Part shown: positions 27,389 to 35,178 of the stretch, piece after piece | Layout: every line of letters begins with the position of its first letter | Numbering within the stretch: the first letter of the stretch is position 1 | NCBI GenBank assembly: GCA_012839035.1 | Contig: DUOB01000061.1 | Coordinates: 1 to 53,194, forward strand | DNA length: 53,194 bases | Direction: 5' to 3' | Source of the DNA: Propionibacterium sp. | Lineage (GTDB): Bacteria > Actinomycetota > Actinomycetes > Propionibacteriales > Propionibacteriaceae | Position numbers and translations under genes: made by a program | The notes under the pieces: model-generated | Seen by the model: only the letters and a program-made list of their open reading frames with translations | Told to the model about the DNA's origin: nothing | The model's database searches: none

Positions 27389-28513
27389 TCAGCTGTTGCG
27401 GTCGATGCCCTTCGGCAGCCGGTCCTCCGGCCAGCCCAGCACCCGCACGGCGGTATCGAACGCGTACCGATCGGTCATGCCACCCATCCAGGTCACAGCG
27501 GCCCGCAGAGCTTCCGGGCTGTCGGGATCTGCCGCTACGCCCTGCGGAATGTCCCACGGGTGGGCGGCGAAATGCTCGACGAGGGCACGCAGCACCTCCA
27601 CGACCGCCACGGCTTGGGCGACCGACTCAGGACGGGTGTAGATCCGTTCGTAGTTGAAGGCGCGCAACCCGGCCAGTGCCTCGGCGGGGCCTGCCGCCAT
27701 GCCGACCTGCCCCGAAGCCTCGACGGAATCGATAACCGCGTGCACGAAGGTCCGCAACTGTTCGCGTCTCGTGCGTCCGCACACGTCCGCGACGTCGGCG
27801 GGAATGTCCGCCTCGGTCACGATGCCGGCCCGGATCGCGTCCTCCAGGTCATGGGCGCAATAGGCGATGCGATCCGCCCAGGACACGACCTCGCCCTCCA
27901 CCGTCATCGGCGCAGGCCTGGACCACGAGTGATTCCGGATCCCGTCCAGGGTTTCCCGGCACAGATTCAGCGGAGCGAGCACGACATTCGCTCCCCACGG
28001 TCCGTGGTCATAGCCCTCTTCGACATAGGGGTCGAAGGCGTCCTCGGAGGCATGCCCACCGGGCCCGTGCCCACAGTCGTGGCCGAGCGCAATCGCCTCG
28101 GTGAGGCTCACGTTCACCCCGATGCCCCGAGCGATGGACGTTGCCACCTGGGCCACCTCCAGGGCATGCGTCAACCTGGTCCGCTCGTGGTCAGCCGGGT
28201 GAACGACCACTTGGGTCTTGCCCGCCAGCCGTCGGAAGGCGTTCGAGTGGACGATGCGATCCCGGTCCCTCTCGAAACATGTGCGTTCCGGATCCGGCTC
28301 CTCCACCACGGCGCGATGCCCCGCTCCCCTGGCCAGGGTCGCCCCCGGGACCAGAAGAGCCGCCTCCCGTTCCTCGCGGAACTCGCGCCCCCGGCGGGCC
28401 TCAAGTCGCACAGCGGCAGTCGAATCACGATGGGCTCGCACGATCGAACGGTCGTGCTGATGGCCGGCCATCGTGGCCGCCCATTCGATGGCGCGTGGCA
28501 GCGGACTGGTCAT
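27389..28513 (-). CDS. dgt: Deoxyguanosinetriphosphate triphosphohydrolase-like protein
   Basis: HD-domain enzyme that splits dNTPs to deoxynucleoside and triphosphate. Metal ligands are seen in HERTRLTHALEVAQVATSIA (H...) and IALGHDCGHGPGGHASED (the HD pair), with a later Asp in SWADRIAYCAHDLEDAI. ERTCFERDRDRIVHSNAFRR at about residue 75 is typical of the bacterial dgt-like group. Length is 374 aa from ATG 28513, which follows GAGGAGG. In many actinobacteria dgt directly precedes dnaG; here two membrane protein genes separate them and the catechol cluster lies upstream. Confidence 0.92.
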   Translation of the reverse strand: MTSPLPRAIEWAATMAGHQHDRSIVRAHRDSTAAVRLEARRGREFREEREAALLVPGATLARGAGHRAVVEEPDPERTCFERDRDRIVHSNAFRRLAGKTQVVVHPADHERTRLTHALEVAQVATSIARGIGVNVSLTEAIALGHDCGHGPGGHASEDAFDPYVEEGYDHGPWGANVVLAPLNLCRETLDGIRNHSWSRPAPMTVEGEVVSWADRIAYCAHDLEDAIRAGIVTEADIPADVADVCGRTRREQLRTFVHAVIDSVEASGQVGMAAGPAEALAGLRAFNYERIYTRPESVAQAVAVVEVLRALVEHFAAHPWDIPQGVAADPDSPEALRAAVTWMGGMTDRYAFDTAVRVLGWPEDRLPKGIDRNS

Positions 28514-28597
28514 GGGCCTCCTCAGGGTGGCGTACGCCCAGACCCTACTCGCCCCCTCGGACATTTCCCCCCCGTCGACCGGTCCGCCGAGCCCCGC

Positions 28598-28831
28598 TCA
28601 GGTGGAAGGAGGCTCCGGTTCGGTCCGCTCCCGTTCTAACCGCAGATCGCGCTCGGCGAAGGTTTCATCGGCGACCGCGAAGTGCGTCCGGGGCAGTTCC
28701 CGAATCATCACCCGCACCTGTTCGGGCCGGGCCACGCCGCTCTCGACGACTGCCCTGGTCAGCCCGCTGATCATCGCCCGCAGTTTCTCCGGGGTCCGGC
28801 CTTCCGTCAGCGTGACTTCGACGATGGGCAT
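28598..28831 (-). CDS. 4-oxalocrotonate tautomerase family protein
   Basis: A 77-aa tautomerase that would interconvert 4-oxalocrotonate enol and keto forms. The catalytic Pro follows the initiator Met (MPIVEVTLTEGRTPEKLRAM), and LPRTHFAVADE fits the conserved region around Phe50. It is about 15 residues longer than the 62-aa XylH because of a charged tail. Its ATG overlaps the stop of the decarboxylase gene by one base (TGATG), so the two successive pathway enzymes are coupled. It is the last gene of the catabolic block before dgt. Confidence 0.9.
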   Translation of the reverse strand: MPIVEVTLTEGRTPEKLRAMISGLTRAVVESGVARPEQVRVMIRELPRTHFAVADETFAERDLRLERERTEPEPPST

Positions 28832-29634
28832 CAGTTCGTCCCGTCCGGATCCTCGCCACCGTCAATGGTCACCTCGCCGAGCGACCCGAAGCGCACCTCG
28901 ACCCGACTGCCCGGGGGTGCGAACACCGCGTCGGTGACGCCCCCGGTGAGGACCACCCACCCGGGCTCGATCGCGAGCCCGCGCCGCGCCAGGTCATTGG
29001 CAGCGAGAGCGAGCGCCTCCCCCGGGTGTCCCTGAACGTCCTTCCCCGTGCCGGTCTGCTCGAGCGTGCCGTCGACATACACCTCCACCTTTTCCGTGAG
29101 GAGATCGATGTCGTCAGGAGCAACGGTCTTCTCGATGACCACATAGGCACCACTCGAGGCATTGTCCGCAATCACGTCACCGGCCCGGAACCGGAAGTTG
29201 CGATAACGGGAGTCGATGACCTCGGCGCCGCCCGCGACGGACTCGACCGCAGCCATGGCCGTCTCGCGCGTTACGCCCGGCCCTTCGAGCCGGTCCTTCA
29301 TGACGAAGACGATCTCGGGCTCGATGCGCGGATGGATGAGCTTCGCCTGCGGCACCGGATCACCGACGGCCATGACCATGTCGTCGGTCAGCCAGGCGAC
29401 GAAGGGCGCGTGGACGTTCATGCGGCGTTGTTTGGCCTCGCTGGTCAGGCCCAGCTTCACACCGACCAGCTTTTCACCGCGCTCGAGTCGCTTCGCGAGG
29501 TTGGCATCCTGGATCCGATAGCCGGTGTCCACGTCAAGCTCTGGCCATTCGTCGGTGAAGGGTTCCCGATCCCGACGCTCTGCCTCACAGGCGAGCAATT
29601 CCGCCGCGACGCTTTCCTCATTCCATTGGGTCAT
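28831..29634 (-). CDS. 2-oxo-3-hexenedioate (4-oxalocrotonate) decarboxylase
   Basis: Member of the hydratase/decarboxylase family, 267 aa. It has KLVGVKLGLTSEAKQRRMNV, then LIHPRIEPEIVFVMKDRLEG with the ExE metal pair, EVIDSRYRNFRFRAGDVIAD and a conserved GHPGEALALAANDLA block. It is a homologue of the hydratase at 17197. The decarboxylase assignment (XylI/DmpH type) rests on its coupling to the tautomerase gene and its place beside catechol 2,3-dioxygenase. It would give 2-hydroxypentadienoate, the hydratase substrate. Confidence 0.84.
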   Translation of the reverse strand: MTQWNEESVAAELLACEAERRDREPFTDEWPELDVDTGYRIQDANLAKRLERGEKLVGVKLGLTSEAKQRRMNVHAPFVAWLTDDMVMAVGDPVPQAKLIHPRIEPEIVFVMKDRLEGPGVTRETAMAAVESVAGGAEVIDSRYRNFRFRAGDVIADNASSGAYVVIEKTVAPDDIDLLTEKVEVYVDGTLEQTGTGKDVQGHPGEALALAANDLARRGLAIEPGWVVLTGGVTDAVFAPPGSRVEVRFGSLGEVTIDGGEDPDGTN

Positions 29635-29717
29635 GAATCCTCCTCGACGCTGATCCGCACGTCCGACGCTATCGCTTCGGCGATCATCGCGCAGTGGTTG
29701 CGCTGCAGGGCCGGGGA

Positions 29718-30536
29718 TCAGGAGCCGGCCCCAACCCCCTGGCGGCGCACCATCTCATAGGCGATGCGTCGGGCGGACCGCTGCAGCACCTGCACGAGCA
29801 ACGGGAGCCGCGCCACGACATCATGCTTGCGGCCAAGGAAGGACAGCGCGGACATCACCGGCCCCGAGGGTCCGATGATGGGGACCGCGACACTGCTGAC
29901 CCCCTCGAAGGCCTCATCATCGCTGATGGCATAACCGTTCTTGCGGACCGAACGGAGCGCAGCCTCCCATTCCCTGACGGTACGCACCGTGGCCCTGGCC
30001 CGCACCGGAAAGCCGGCCGCGATACGCGCCTCGGCGAGATCCGGGTTCCACGCTGCGATGGCCTTGCCCGAGCTGGAGATGTGGGCGGGCACTCGGCGGG
30101 CGGACTCATTGATCCCCCCGACCGATTCGGGGGATTCGAGCCGCTCGATGAACACGGTGTCGGCACCCTCCGCAATCGACAGATTGACCGTGAGGCCGGT
30201 ACGCCGACTGAGATCCAACAGGATCGGGCGTGCAGCCTCCCGCAGGGGATGGCGCACCTGGGCCAAGTGGCCGAGTTCGAACAAGTGCATGCCGAGGCGG
30301 TAACGCCCACTGTCGGTGTCCTGCTCGATGAAACCACGCATGCGCAGCGTGTACAGCAACCGATGCGCGGTGCTCTTCGCGATACCCAATCGGCGGGCCA
30401 ACTCTGAGACCCCGAGCTCCTCCTCACCGGAGAAGCACTCGAGCAGATCCAACGCCGTCCCGACCGAGCGGAGACCGCCAGCATCCTCCGGGGTTTTCAC
30501 GCCGTTGCGCGGCGGGTCGTCCGGCATCCGCGACAC
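29718..30536 (-). CDS. IclR family transcriptional regulator
   Basis: The second IclR regulator of the pathway, about 272 aa. The winged helix is VGTALDLLECFSGEEELGVS with LARRLGIAKSTAHRLLYTLR, and the effector domain has HISSSGKAIAAWNPD and YAISDDEAFEGVSSVAVPI. GTG 30536 is preferred, with GGGGGGAGG just upstream; ATG 30527 is nine bases further in. It lies between the HbpS-like gene and the decarboxylase gene on the same strand, behind a very strong hairpin at 30677-30711. It probably controls this block. It differs clearly from the regulator at 20187. Confidence 0.9.
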   Translation of the reverse strand: MSRMPDDPPRNGVKTPEDAGGLRSVGTALDLLECFSGEEELGVSELARRLGIAKSTAHRLLYTLRMRGFIEQDTDSGRYRLGMHLFELGHLAQVRHPLREAARPILLDLSRRTGLTVNLSIAEGADTVFIERLESPESVGGINESARRVPAHISSSGKAIAAWNPDLAEARIAAGFPVRARATVRTVREWEAALRSVRKNGYAISDDEAFEGVSSVAVPIIGPSGPVMSALSFLGRKHDVVARLPLLVQVLQRSARRIAYEMVRRQGVGAGS

Positions 30537-30676
30537 GTCGCCTCCCCCCTGAACGGCCGTGGCCACGCTGCCCGGCACCGTCTTCGTGGCAGCATTCTCG
30601 CCGCCCCCGTCCTGCCGGGCAAGCCAACCCCCGTCCCGGTGTGCCCCGAGGCCCACTGACCTCCTTCGGAAAGCGA

Positions 30677-30711
30677 AAGGGGGCGTACGCAGGCCCTGCG
30701 TACGCCCCCTT
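30677..30711 (-). terminator. Perfect 16-bp hairpin after the HbpS-like gene
   Basis: AAGGGGGCGTACGCAG and CTGCGTACGCCCCCTT pair without mismatch around GCC. It begins 16 bases beyond the HbpS-like stop and so separates that transcript from the IclR gene. Both arms contain GCGTACGC. Confidence 0.85.
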
Positions 30712-30726
30712 GCGAGGAAGACCTGA

Positions 30727-31161
30727 TCAGCCGGTGACAGCGTCCGCACCGGCCTGGGCGACGATCGCGTCCTCTTCGGCGGAACCCCCGGAGACGCCGA
30801 CGGCGCCGGCAACCTGACCATCGATCATGATCGGCACACCACCGCCGAACATGACCAGTCGGGGGCGATGCGGGAAACCGATCATCAGTCCGGGATCCGG
30901 GTCACCGGACAGCGCCGGAACCCACTGCGAGGTGGGCAGGCCGTTGCCGATTACCACGGAATAGGCCTTGTCCTGAGCGATCCCGCTCGAGATCAGCATG
31001 GCGCCGTCCATGCGCTCGAAGGACATGAGGTTGCCCCCGGCGTCGACGACGGCGATGTTCATCTTGGTGTTGGTTTCCTCGGCCTTGGCCAAGGCGGCAT
31101 CCAGTGCAGCGCGGGCACCGGCGCGGGTGAGGGTGGGCTGGGACTTGGTCAGCTCTGACAT
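30727..31161 (-). CDS. GlcG/HbpS (DUF336) family heme-binding-like protein
   Basis: A 144-aa protein with the GlcG/HbpS fold signatures KMNIAVVDAGGNLMSFERMD, AQDKAYSVV and VPIMIDGQVAGAVGVSGGSA, plus a final AEEDAIVAQAG. There is no signal peptide, so it is cytoplasmic, unlike secreted HbpS of Streptomyces. The family is common in aromatic and glycolate gene clusters, but its biochemical role there is not settled. A start at 31161 follows GGAAGG. It is flanked by hairpins on both sides and may be its own transcript. Confidence 0.88.
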   Translation of the reverse strand: MSELTKSQPTLTRAGARAALDAALAKAEETNTKMNIAVVDAGGNLMSFERMDGAMLISSGIAQDKAYSVVIGNGLPTSQWVPALSGDPDPGLMIGFPHRPRLVMFGGGVPIMIDGQVAGAVGVSGGSAEEDAIVAQAGADAVTG

Positions 31162-31228
31162 GGAACCTTCCAGTGTTCGGGGAATGGTGGACGCTGCTCA
31201 GGCTATCCATCACAGGTTCTGGAGAAGG

Positions 31229-31269
31229 CCTCACCCCCGCCCCATGTGATCCACGGGACGGGGGTGAGG
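31229..31269 (-). terminator. Hairpin after catechol 2,3-dioxygenase
   Basis: CCTCACCCCCG pairs with CGGGGGTGAGG around a 19-base spacer. It is 54 bases past the dioxygenase stop and upstream of the HbpS-like start. There is no T-run, so it may be a terminator or an mRNA-stabilising structure. Confidence 0.65.
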
Positions 31270-31322
31270 AGGTCGGATCGGCGGACGACTCCGGCGTGGT
31301 GGCCGCCGGCGCCGTCAACGGA

Positions 31323-32237
31323 TCAGGTGAACACGGTGGTGAAGCGCTCGTTGAGCTCCCGTGCGTGATAGAAGATGCCCTTGCCGACCTGGTCGGCGGT
31401 CCAGGTGACCATGGGGCGGTCGCGGTGGGACAGCAGTCCACCGGCGAAGACCTCGTTGCGGTTGCCCGAGGGGTCGAAGAAATAGACGGTCTTGCCGCGG
31501 GTGATGCCGTGGCGGGTCGGGCCGATGTCGATCGGCACGTCGTCGATGGCCATGAGGTCGGCCGCGTGCAGCACTTCGTTCCAGTCCTCCAGACGGAAGG
31601 CGAAGTGGTGGATGCCGGCCTGCGGGCCCTTGAGGACAGCCATCTGGTGATAAATGTTGTTGTTGGTCATCCACACGGCGATGGTGTCGGCGTCGGCGTC
31701 GAGGCTCGTCGCCACGCGCTCGGTGGTGAAGTAATCGAAGGTGGCGATGAAGAACTTCTCCATCAGGGCCGGGTCATCACAGCTCAACAGCGAGTGGTCC
31801 AGGCACGGTGCGCCGATGCCCACCAGGTGACGCGGGAACGCGTCCGGGTTGTGGGTGCCGACCTCGGTGCTGACCTCGGTCATGTGGTGATAGACCTCGA
31901 ACACATGCTCCGACGGCGTGTGAATGCGGATGCCGTCGCCGACCTCCGGATTCTCGCCCGCGGACATGCGCTCAACGGTTGCGCCGAAGTCCTGCGCGTT
32001 CTTTTCGATCTTGGCGATGTCGTCTTCATATTCGACCTTGAAGCCATACTTGATGACGCCGACGCCGCCCTCTTCGAGCACGACCGAGTGGTGGTTCCAC
32101 TCGTCCCAGCCCTTGTACCACACCCGATTTCCTTCGGCCTTCATCTCATAGAGGCCGAGCAGGTTCGCGTAGTGGTTCTTTGCCTCCGCCATGTCGGTGA
32201 CCCGCATGTGGACGTAACCCAATCGCATGACGCTCAT
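31323..32237 (-). CDS. Catechol 2,3-dioxygenase (extradiol, XylE-like)
   Basis: Opens the catechol ring next to the hydroxyls to give 2-hydroxymuconic semialdehyde. Two vicinal-oxygen-chelate domains are present. Iron ligands match XylE: His148 in CLDHSLL, His210/211 in GIHHFAF and Glu262 in SGNRNEVFAGG. The acid-base His (TRHGIT, about 243) and Tyr252 (VYFFDP) are also there. Length is 304 aa against 307 for XylE. The ferredoxin gene upstream (38-base gap) fits an XylT partner that re-reduces inactivated iron. True substrate range (catechol or methylcatechols) is unknown. Confidence 0.94.
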   Translation of the reverse strand: MSVMRLGYVHMRVTDMAEAKNHYANLLGLYEMKAEGNRVWYKGWDEWNHHSVVLEEGGVGVIKYGFKVEYEDDIAKIEKNAQDFGATVERMSAGENPEVGDGIRIHTPSEHVFEVYHHMTEVSTEVGTHNPDAFPRHLVGIGAPCLDHSLLSCDDPALMEKFFIATFDYFTTERVATSLDADADTIAVWMTNNNIYHQMAVLKGPQAGIHHFAFRLEDWNEVLHAADLMAIDDVPIDIGPTRHGITRGKTVYFFDPSGNRNEVFAGGLLSHRDRPMVTWTADQVGKGIFYHARELNERFTTVFT

Positions 32238-32275
32238 TCAGCAACTCCTTCGTTGACAAGCGCTGTTCCTGCCGA

Positions 32276-32599
32276 TCAGGCAGCAGGGGGGTGCAACAAC
32301 GGGTTGGTCACCCGAAGGGCTGACTTCAGCAAAGTGATCCTGATCTGCTCACTCTGAGGCACGGCCCGGCAGCCCAGGCAAACTCCCTCGGCGCGCTCCT
32401 CTGCGGACAGCGCGGATTCCGCCACGGGGCGGTTGTGTTCGATCGTGCCTTCGTCAACGCGAACCTTGCAGATGCCACAGCCACCACGACGGCATCCGAG
32501 GAGGAAGGTGTACCCGTTCTTGTTGAGGGCCGCCATGATGGTGTCGCCCTCAGCCACAGGCACTTTCACCCCATTGGGCTCGACGATGATCTCCGGCAC
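32276..32599 (-). CDS. Plant-type [2Fe-2S] ferredoxin, XylT-like
   Basis: A 107-aa ferredoxin with cluster Cys36, Cys41 and Cys44 in LLGCRRGGCGICKVRV and a fourth Cys at 74 or 77 in GVCLGCRAV. XylT-type ferredoxins reactivate catechol 2,3-dioxygenase by reducing its oxidised iron, and this gene directly precedes the dioxygenase, as xylT precedes xylE. GTG 32599 (MPEIIVEPNGVKVPV) is the likely start; the longer open frame upstream contains the promoter and CRP-type site. It is the first gene of the second catabolic block. Confidence 0.9.
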   Translation of the reverse strand: MPEIIVEPNGVKVPVAEGDTIMAALNKNGYTFLLGCRRGGCGICKVRVDEGTIEHNRPVAESALSAEERAEGVCLGCRAVPQSEQIRITLLKSALRVTNPLLHPPAA

Positions 32600-32725
32600 G
32601 GCCTCACTACCCCTTCTTCCCCGACCTCGCGGATCAGCCGTTCCGCGATTCCCCCAGTTTTTCAGGGGGGACAGAAGGACTGGCCGCACCGTTCCCGACA
32701 GAGGAACGAAACACACCCGAGCCCC

Positions 32726-32741
32726 TGTGATCTTGATCACA
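32726..32741. promoter_or_regulatory. CRP/GlxR-type binding site before the ferredoxin-dioxygenase operon
   Basis: TGTGATCTTGATCACA has both TGTGA/TCACA half sites at the standard six-base spacing and is palindromic throughout its arms. It lies 127 bases upstream of the XylT-like start in a gap with no other gene. GlxR and other CRP proteins of actinobacteria recognise this motif. Confidence 0.72.
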
Positions 32742-32852
32742 AGCAGTTCCAACGGGCTAACCGGTGCAGTCAATCACATCTGGTCGTGCAACAAAAGGGG
32801 ACATACCCCCGCGCTTGAGCGCCAAACGTCTGCTCGCAGGAGATGTCTGCGC

Positions 32853-34046
32853 TCAGCCACCGGACACATCGCTCTCCGCGTCCGACAGGTCCAGCGAAAG
32901 GCCCGACCGGTCGTCCAGCCACCCCTCCGGCATCACAACCTTCTCGCGTGGCGAGCCTTGCCGGCCGCGCGGCGAACCCAGCTCGCGTACAGGAAACGGA
33001 GCGTGCGCGTCGAGTCGGGCGAGCCGGTCCTCGAGCTCAGCAACAGAGCTCACCATCGCCAGCCCCCGGCGGGCGTCCCCGCCGACGGGATAGCCCTTGA
33101 AGTACCACGCCATGTGCTTGCGGAGGTCCGTCAGCCCACGCCTCTCCCCCATGAGACCGGCCATCAGCCGGCCGTGGCGCAGCACGGTCGCGGCCACTTC
33201 CCCCAAGGTCGGCAGTGCCCGGCGGTCCCGGCCTGCGAACGCGTCGGCGACATCGCGGAACAACCAGGGCCGACCCAGGCATCCCCGCCCGACGACGACG
33301 CCTGCGCACCCGGTGTGTTCGACCATCCGCAGCGCAGTATCGGCCTCCCAGATATCGCCGTTGCCCAGCACCGGGATGTCGACGGCTTCAACGAGCTCGG
33401 CGATCGCGTCCCAGTCGGCCTCTCCCGCATAGGACTGGGCGACGGTGCGGCCGTGCAGTGCGATCGCGGCACAGCCCGCTTCCTGGGCGATGCGCCCGGC
33501 ATCGAGATAGGTGAGGTGGTTGGCATCGATGCCCTTGCGCGTCTTCATGGTCACCGGAACGCCATACCGGTCCGCGGCGGCCACGGTCGCGGTGAGGATG
33601 GCCTGCAGTCGGTCCCGTTTCCACGGGAGTACGCCACCGCCACCCTTGCGTGTCACCTTGGGCACGGGGCAGCCGAAATTGAGATCGACATGGGCGACGC
33701 CGAACTCGTTGCACAGGATCTCGGTGGCCTTCGCCATCGTGGCGGGATCCACGCCATAGAGCTGCACCGAGTGCAGGGTCTCCCCCGGATCGAAGGCCAG
33801 CATGTCGAGGGACTTCCGGTCCCGCTCGACGAGCCCGCGCGACGTGATCATCTCGCAGACGAACAGCCCCTTGCGTCCCGCCCCGGGTTCTCCGCCGGCC
33901 TCGGCCTGTTCCCGGCACAGCTGGCGATAGGCCGCGTTCGTCACGCCGGCCATCGGGGCGAGCACGACCGGGGTCGCGGTGGTCACCGCCTCCGGTGCGG
34001 AGGGTGCGGCGAGGACGAGTGGAGCGTACGCGGGGAGAGTCTGCAT
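32853..34046 (-). CDS. dus: tRNA-dihydrouridine synthase
   Basis: FMN enzyme that reduces uridines in tRNA. The TIM barrel starts PVVLAPMAGVTNAAYRQLCR, and the catalytic Cys is in DLNFGCPVPKVTRKGGGGVL. It is followed by KTRKGID, ALHGRTVAQSYAGEADWD and VLGNGDIWEADTA, then the VVVGRGCLGRPWLF block. The C-terminal helical tRNA-binding domain (LTDLRKHMAWYFKGYPVG) is present. Length is 397 aa. This is the DusB/NifR3-like group found in actinobacteria. ATG 34046 lacks a near ribosome site. It is divergent from the ugp operon. Confidence 0.94.
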   Translation of the reverse strand: MQTLPAYAPLVLAAPSAPEAVTTATPVVLAPMAGVTNAAYRQLCREQAEAGGEPGAGRKGLFVCEMITSRGLVERDRKSLDMLAFDPGETLHSVQLYGVDPATMAKATEILCNEFGVAHVDLNFGCPVPKVTRKGGGGVLPWKRDRLQAILTATVAAADRYGVPVTMKTRKGIDANHLTYLDAGRIAQEAGCAAIALHGRTVAQSYAGEADWDAIAELVEAVDIPVLGNGDIWEADTALRMVEHTGCAGVVVGRGCLGRPWLFRDVADAFAGRDRRALPTLGEVAATVLRHGRLMAGLMGERRGLTDLRKHMAWYFKGYPVGGDARRGLAMVSSVAELEDRLARLDAHAPFPVRELGSPRGRQGSPREKVVMPEGWLDDRSGLSLDLSDAESDVSGG

Positions 34047-34224
34047 GGCAACGACGACTGGCTTCCTGGTTGGCGAACCGGGTCATTCTATGCCGCCCGC
34101 GGCGGGAATCGTACGCACCGACCACCCGCGCTCGACACGGGAAGCCCCGAAGCGTACGCAACGTTCACCGGGCATTTATCTCGGCATTCCCCTTCGTTGA
34201 CGCTGGGCCGCCAGATTGCCGGAC

Positions 34225-35175
34225 GTGAGCATTGAGACCCCGTCACGCGACAGGTCCGCTGTGACGCACCCCGCCGCGGCGGACCCGCCGCCCGTCCACA
34301 GGCGACGCCTCGAATGGGGCGAGATCGCCCTGGCCGTGGCGCTGCTCGCGCCCAACCTGGTGTTGCTCGCGATCTTCACCTATCGCCCACTGCTGGACAA
34401 CATCCGGCTCTCGTTTTTCCACTGGAACATCTCCTCGCCGACGGCGACCTTCGCCGGCCTGGACAACTATGTGGAGTGGGCGACCCGCGCGGACACCTGG
34501 CAGGTGGTGAGCAACACGGTCATCTTCACGGTGGCCACCGTCATCGGTTCGATGGCCATCGGCCTGGCGCTCGCCCTGCTGCTCGACCAGAAGCTGATCG
34601 GGCGCGGGGTGGTGCGCTCGATGGTGTTCGCGCCGTTCGTCATCTCGGGCGCCGCGATCGGCATCGCGTTCCAGTTCGTCTTCGATCCGTCGTTCGGTCT
34701 CATCCAGGACCTTCTGCGCCGCATCGGCCTGCAACCGCCGCAGTTCTATCAGGACGCCGGCTGGGCGCTGTTCATGGTGACGGTCACCTATGTGTGGAAA
34801 ACCGTCGGCTACGTCTTCGTCATCTATCTCGCCGCGCTCCAGGGCCGGCGGGCCGAGCTGGACGAGGCCGCGGAGATCGACGGGACCTCGGCCTGGCGCA
34901 CGTTCTGGCGCGTCGTCTTCCCGCAACTGCGCCCGACCACGTTCTTCCTCTCGGTGACCGTGCTCCTCAACTCCATGCAGGTGTTCGACATCATCAACGT
35001 GATGACCCGCGGCGGTCCCTATGGGACCGGCACCACCACGATGGTCTATCAGGTCTATCTGGAGACCTTCGTGAACTCGCGCGCCGGCTATGGCGCCACG
35101 GTCGCCACGATCATGTTCCTCATCCTGCTCGCCGTCACGCTGGTGCAGGTCCGCCTGCAGGACACGAAGGACTGA
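34225..35175 (+). CDS. ugpA: ABC transporter permease, glycerol-3-phosphate/sugar type
   Basis: Membrane subunit of a carbohydrate uptake (CUT1) importer. It has six helices (LALAVALLAPNLVLLAIFTY region first), and the cytoplasmic EAA loop that contacts the ATPase is ELDEAAEIDGTSAWRTFWRV. The FTYRPLLDNIRLSFFHWN block and the subunit set resemble UgpA for sn-glycerol-3-phosphate, although family members also carry sugars. GTG 34225 is chosen; TTG 34216 in the same frame is possible. It is the first gene of ugpAEBC. The stop is three bases before the next ATG. Confidence 0.85.
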   Translation: MSIETPSRDRSAVTHPAAADPPPVHRRRLEWGEIALAVALLAPNLVLLAIFTYRPLLDNIRLSFFHWNISSPTATFAGLDNYVEWATRADTWQVVSNTVIFTVATVIGSMAIGLALALLLDQKLIGRGVVRSMVFAPFVISGAAIGIAFQFVFDPSFGLIQDLLRRIGLQPPQFYQDAGWALFMVTVTYVWKTVGYVFVIYLAALQGRRAELDEAAEIDGTSAWRTFWRVVFPQLRPTTFFLSVTVLLNSMQVFDIINVMTRGGPYGTGTTTMVYQVYLETFVNSRAGYGATVATIMFLILLAVTLVQVRLQDTKD

Positions 35176-35178
35176 CCC

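Noticed and set aside
28831..29634. Second 2-oxopentenoate hydratase
   Set aside because: Homology alone allows it, but coupling to the tautomerase gene favours the decarboxylase function.
34097..34200. Sequence GGGAATCGTACGC resembling an antisense tRNA T-arm
   Set aside because: No acceptor, D or anticodon stems can be built around it.
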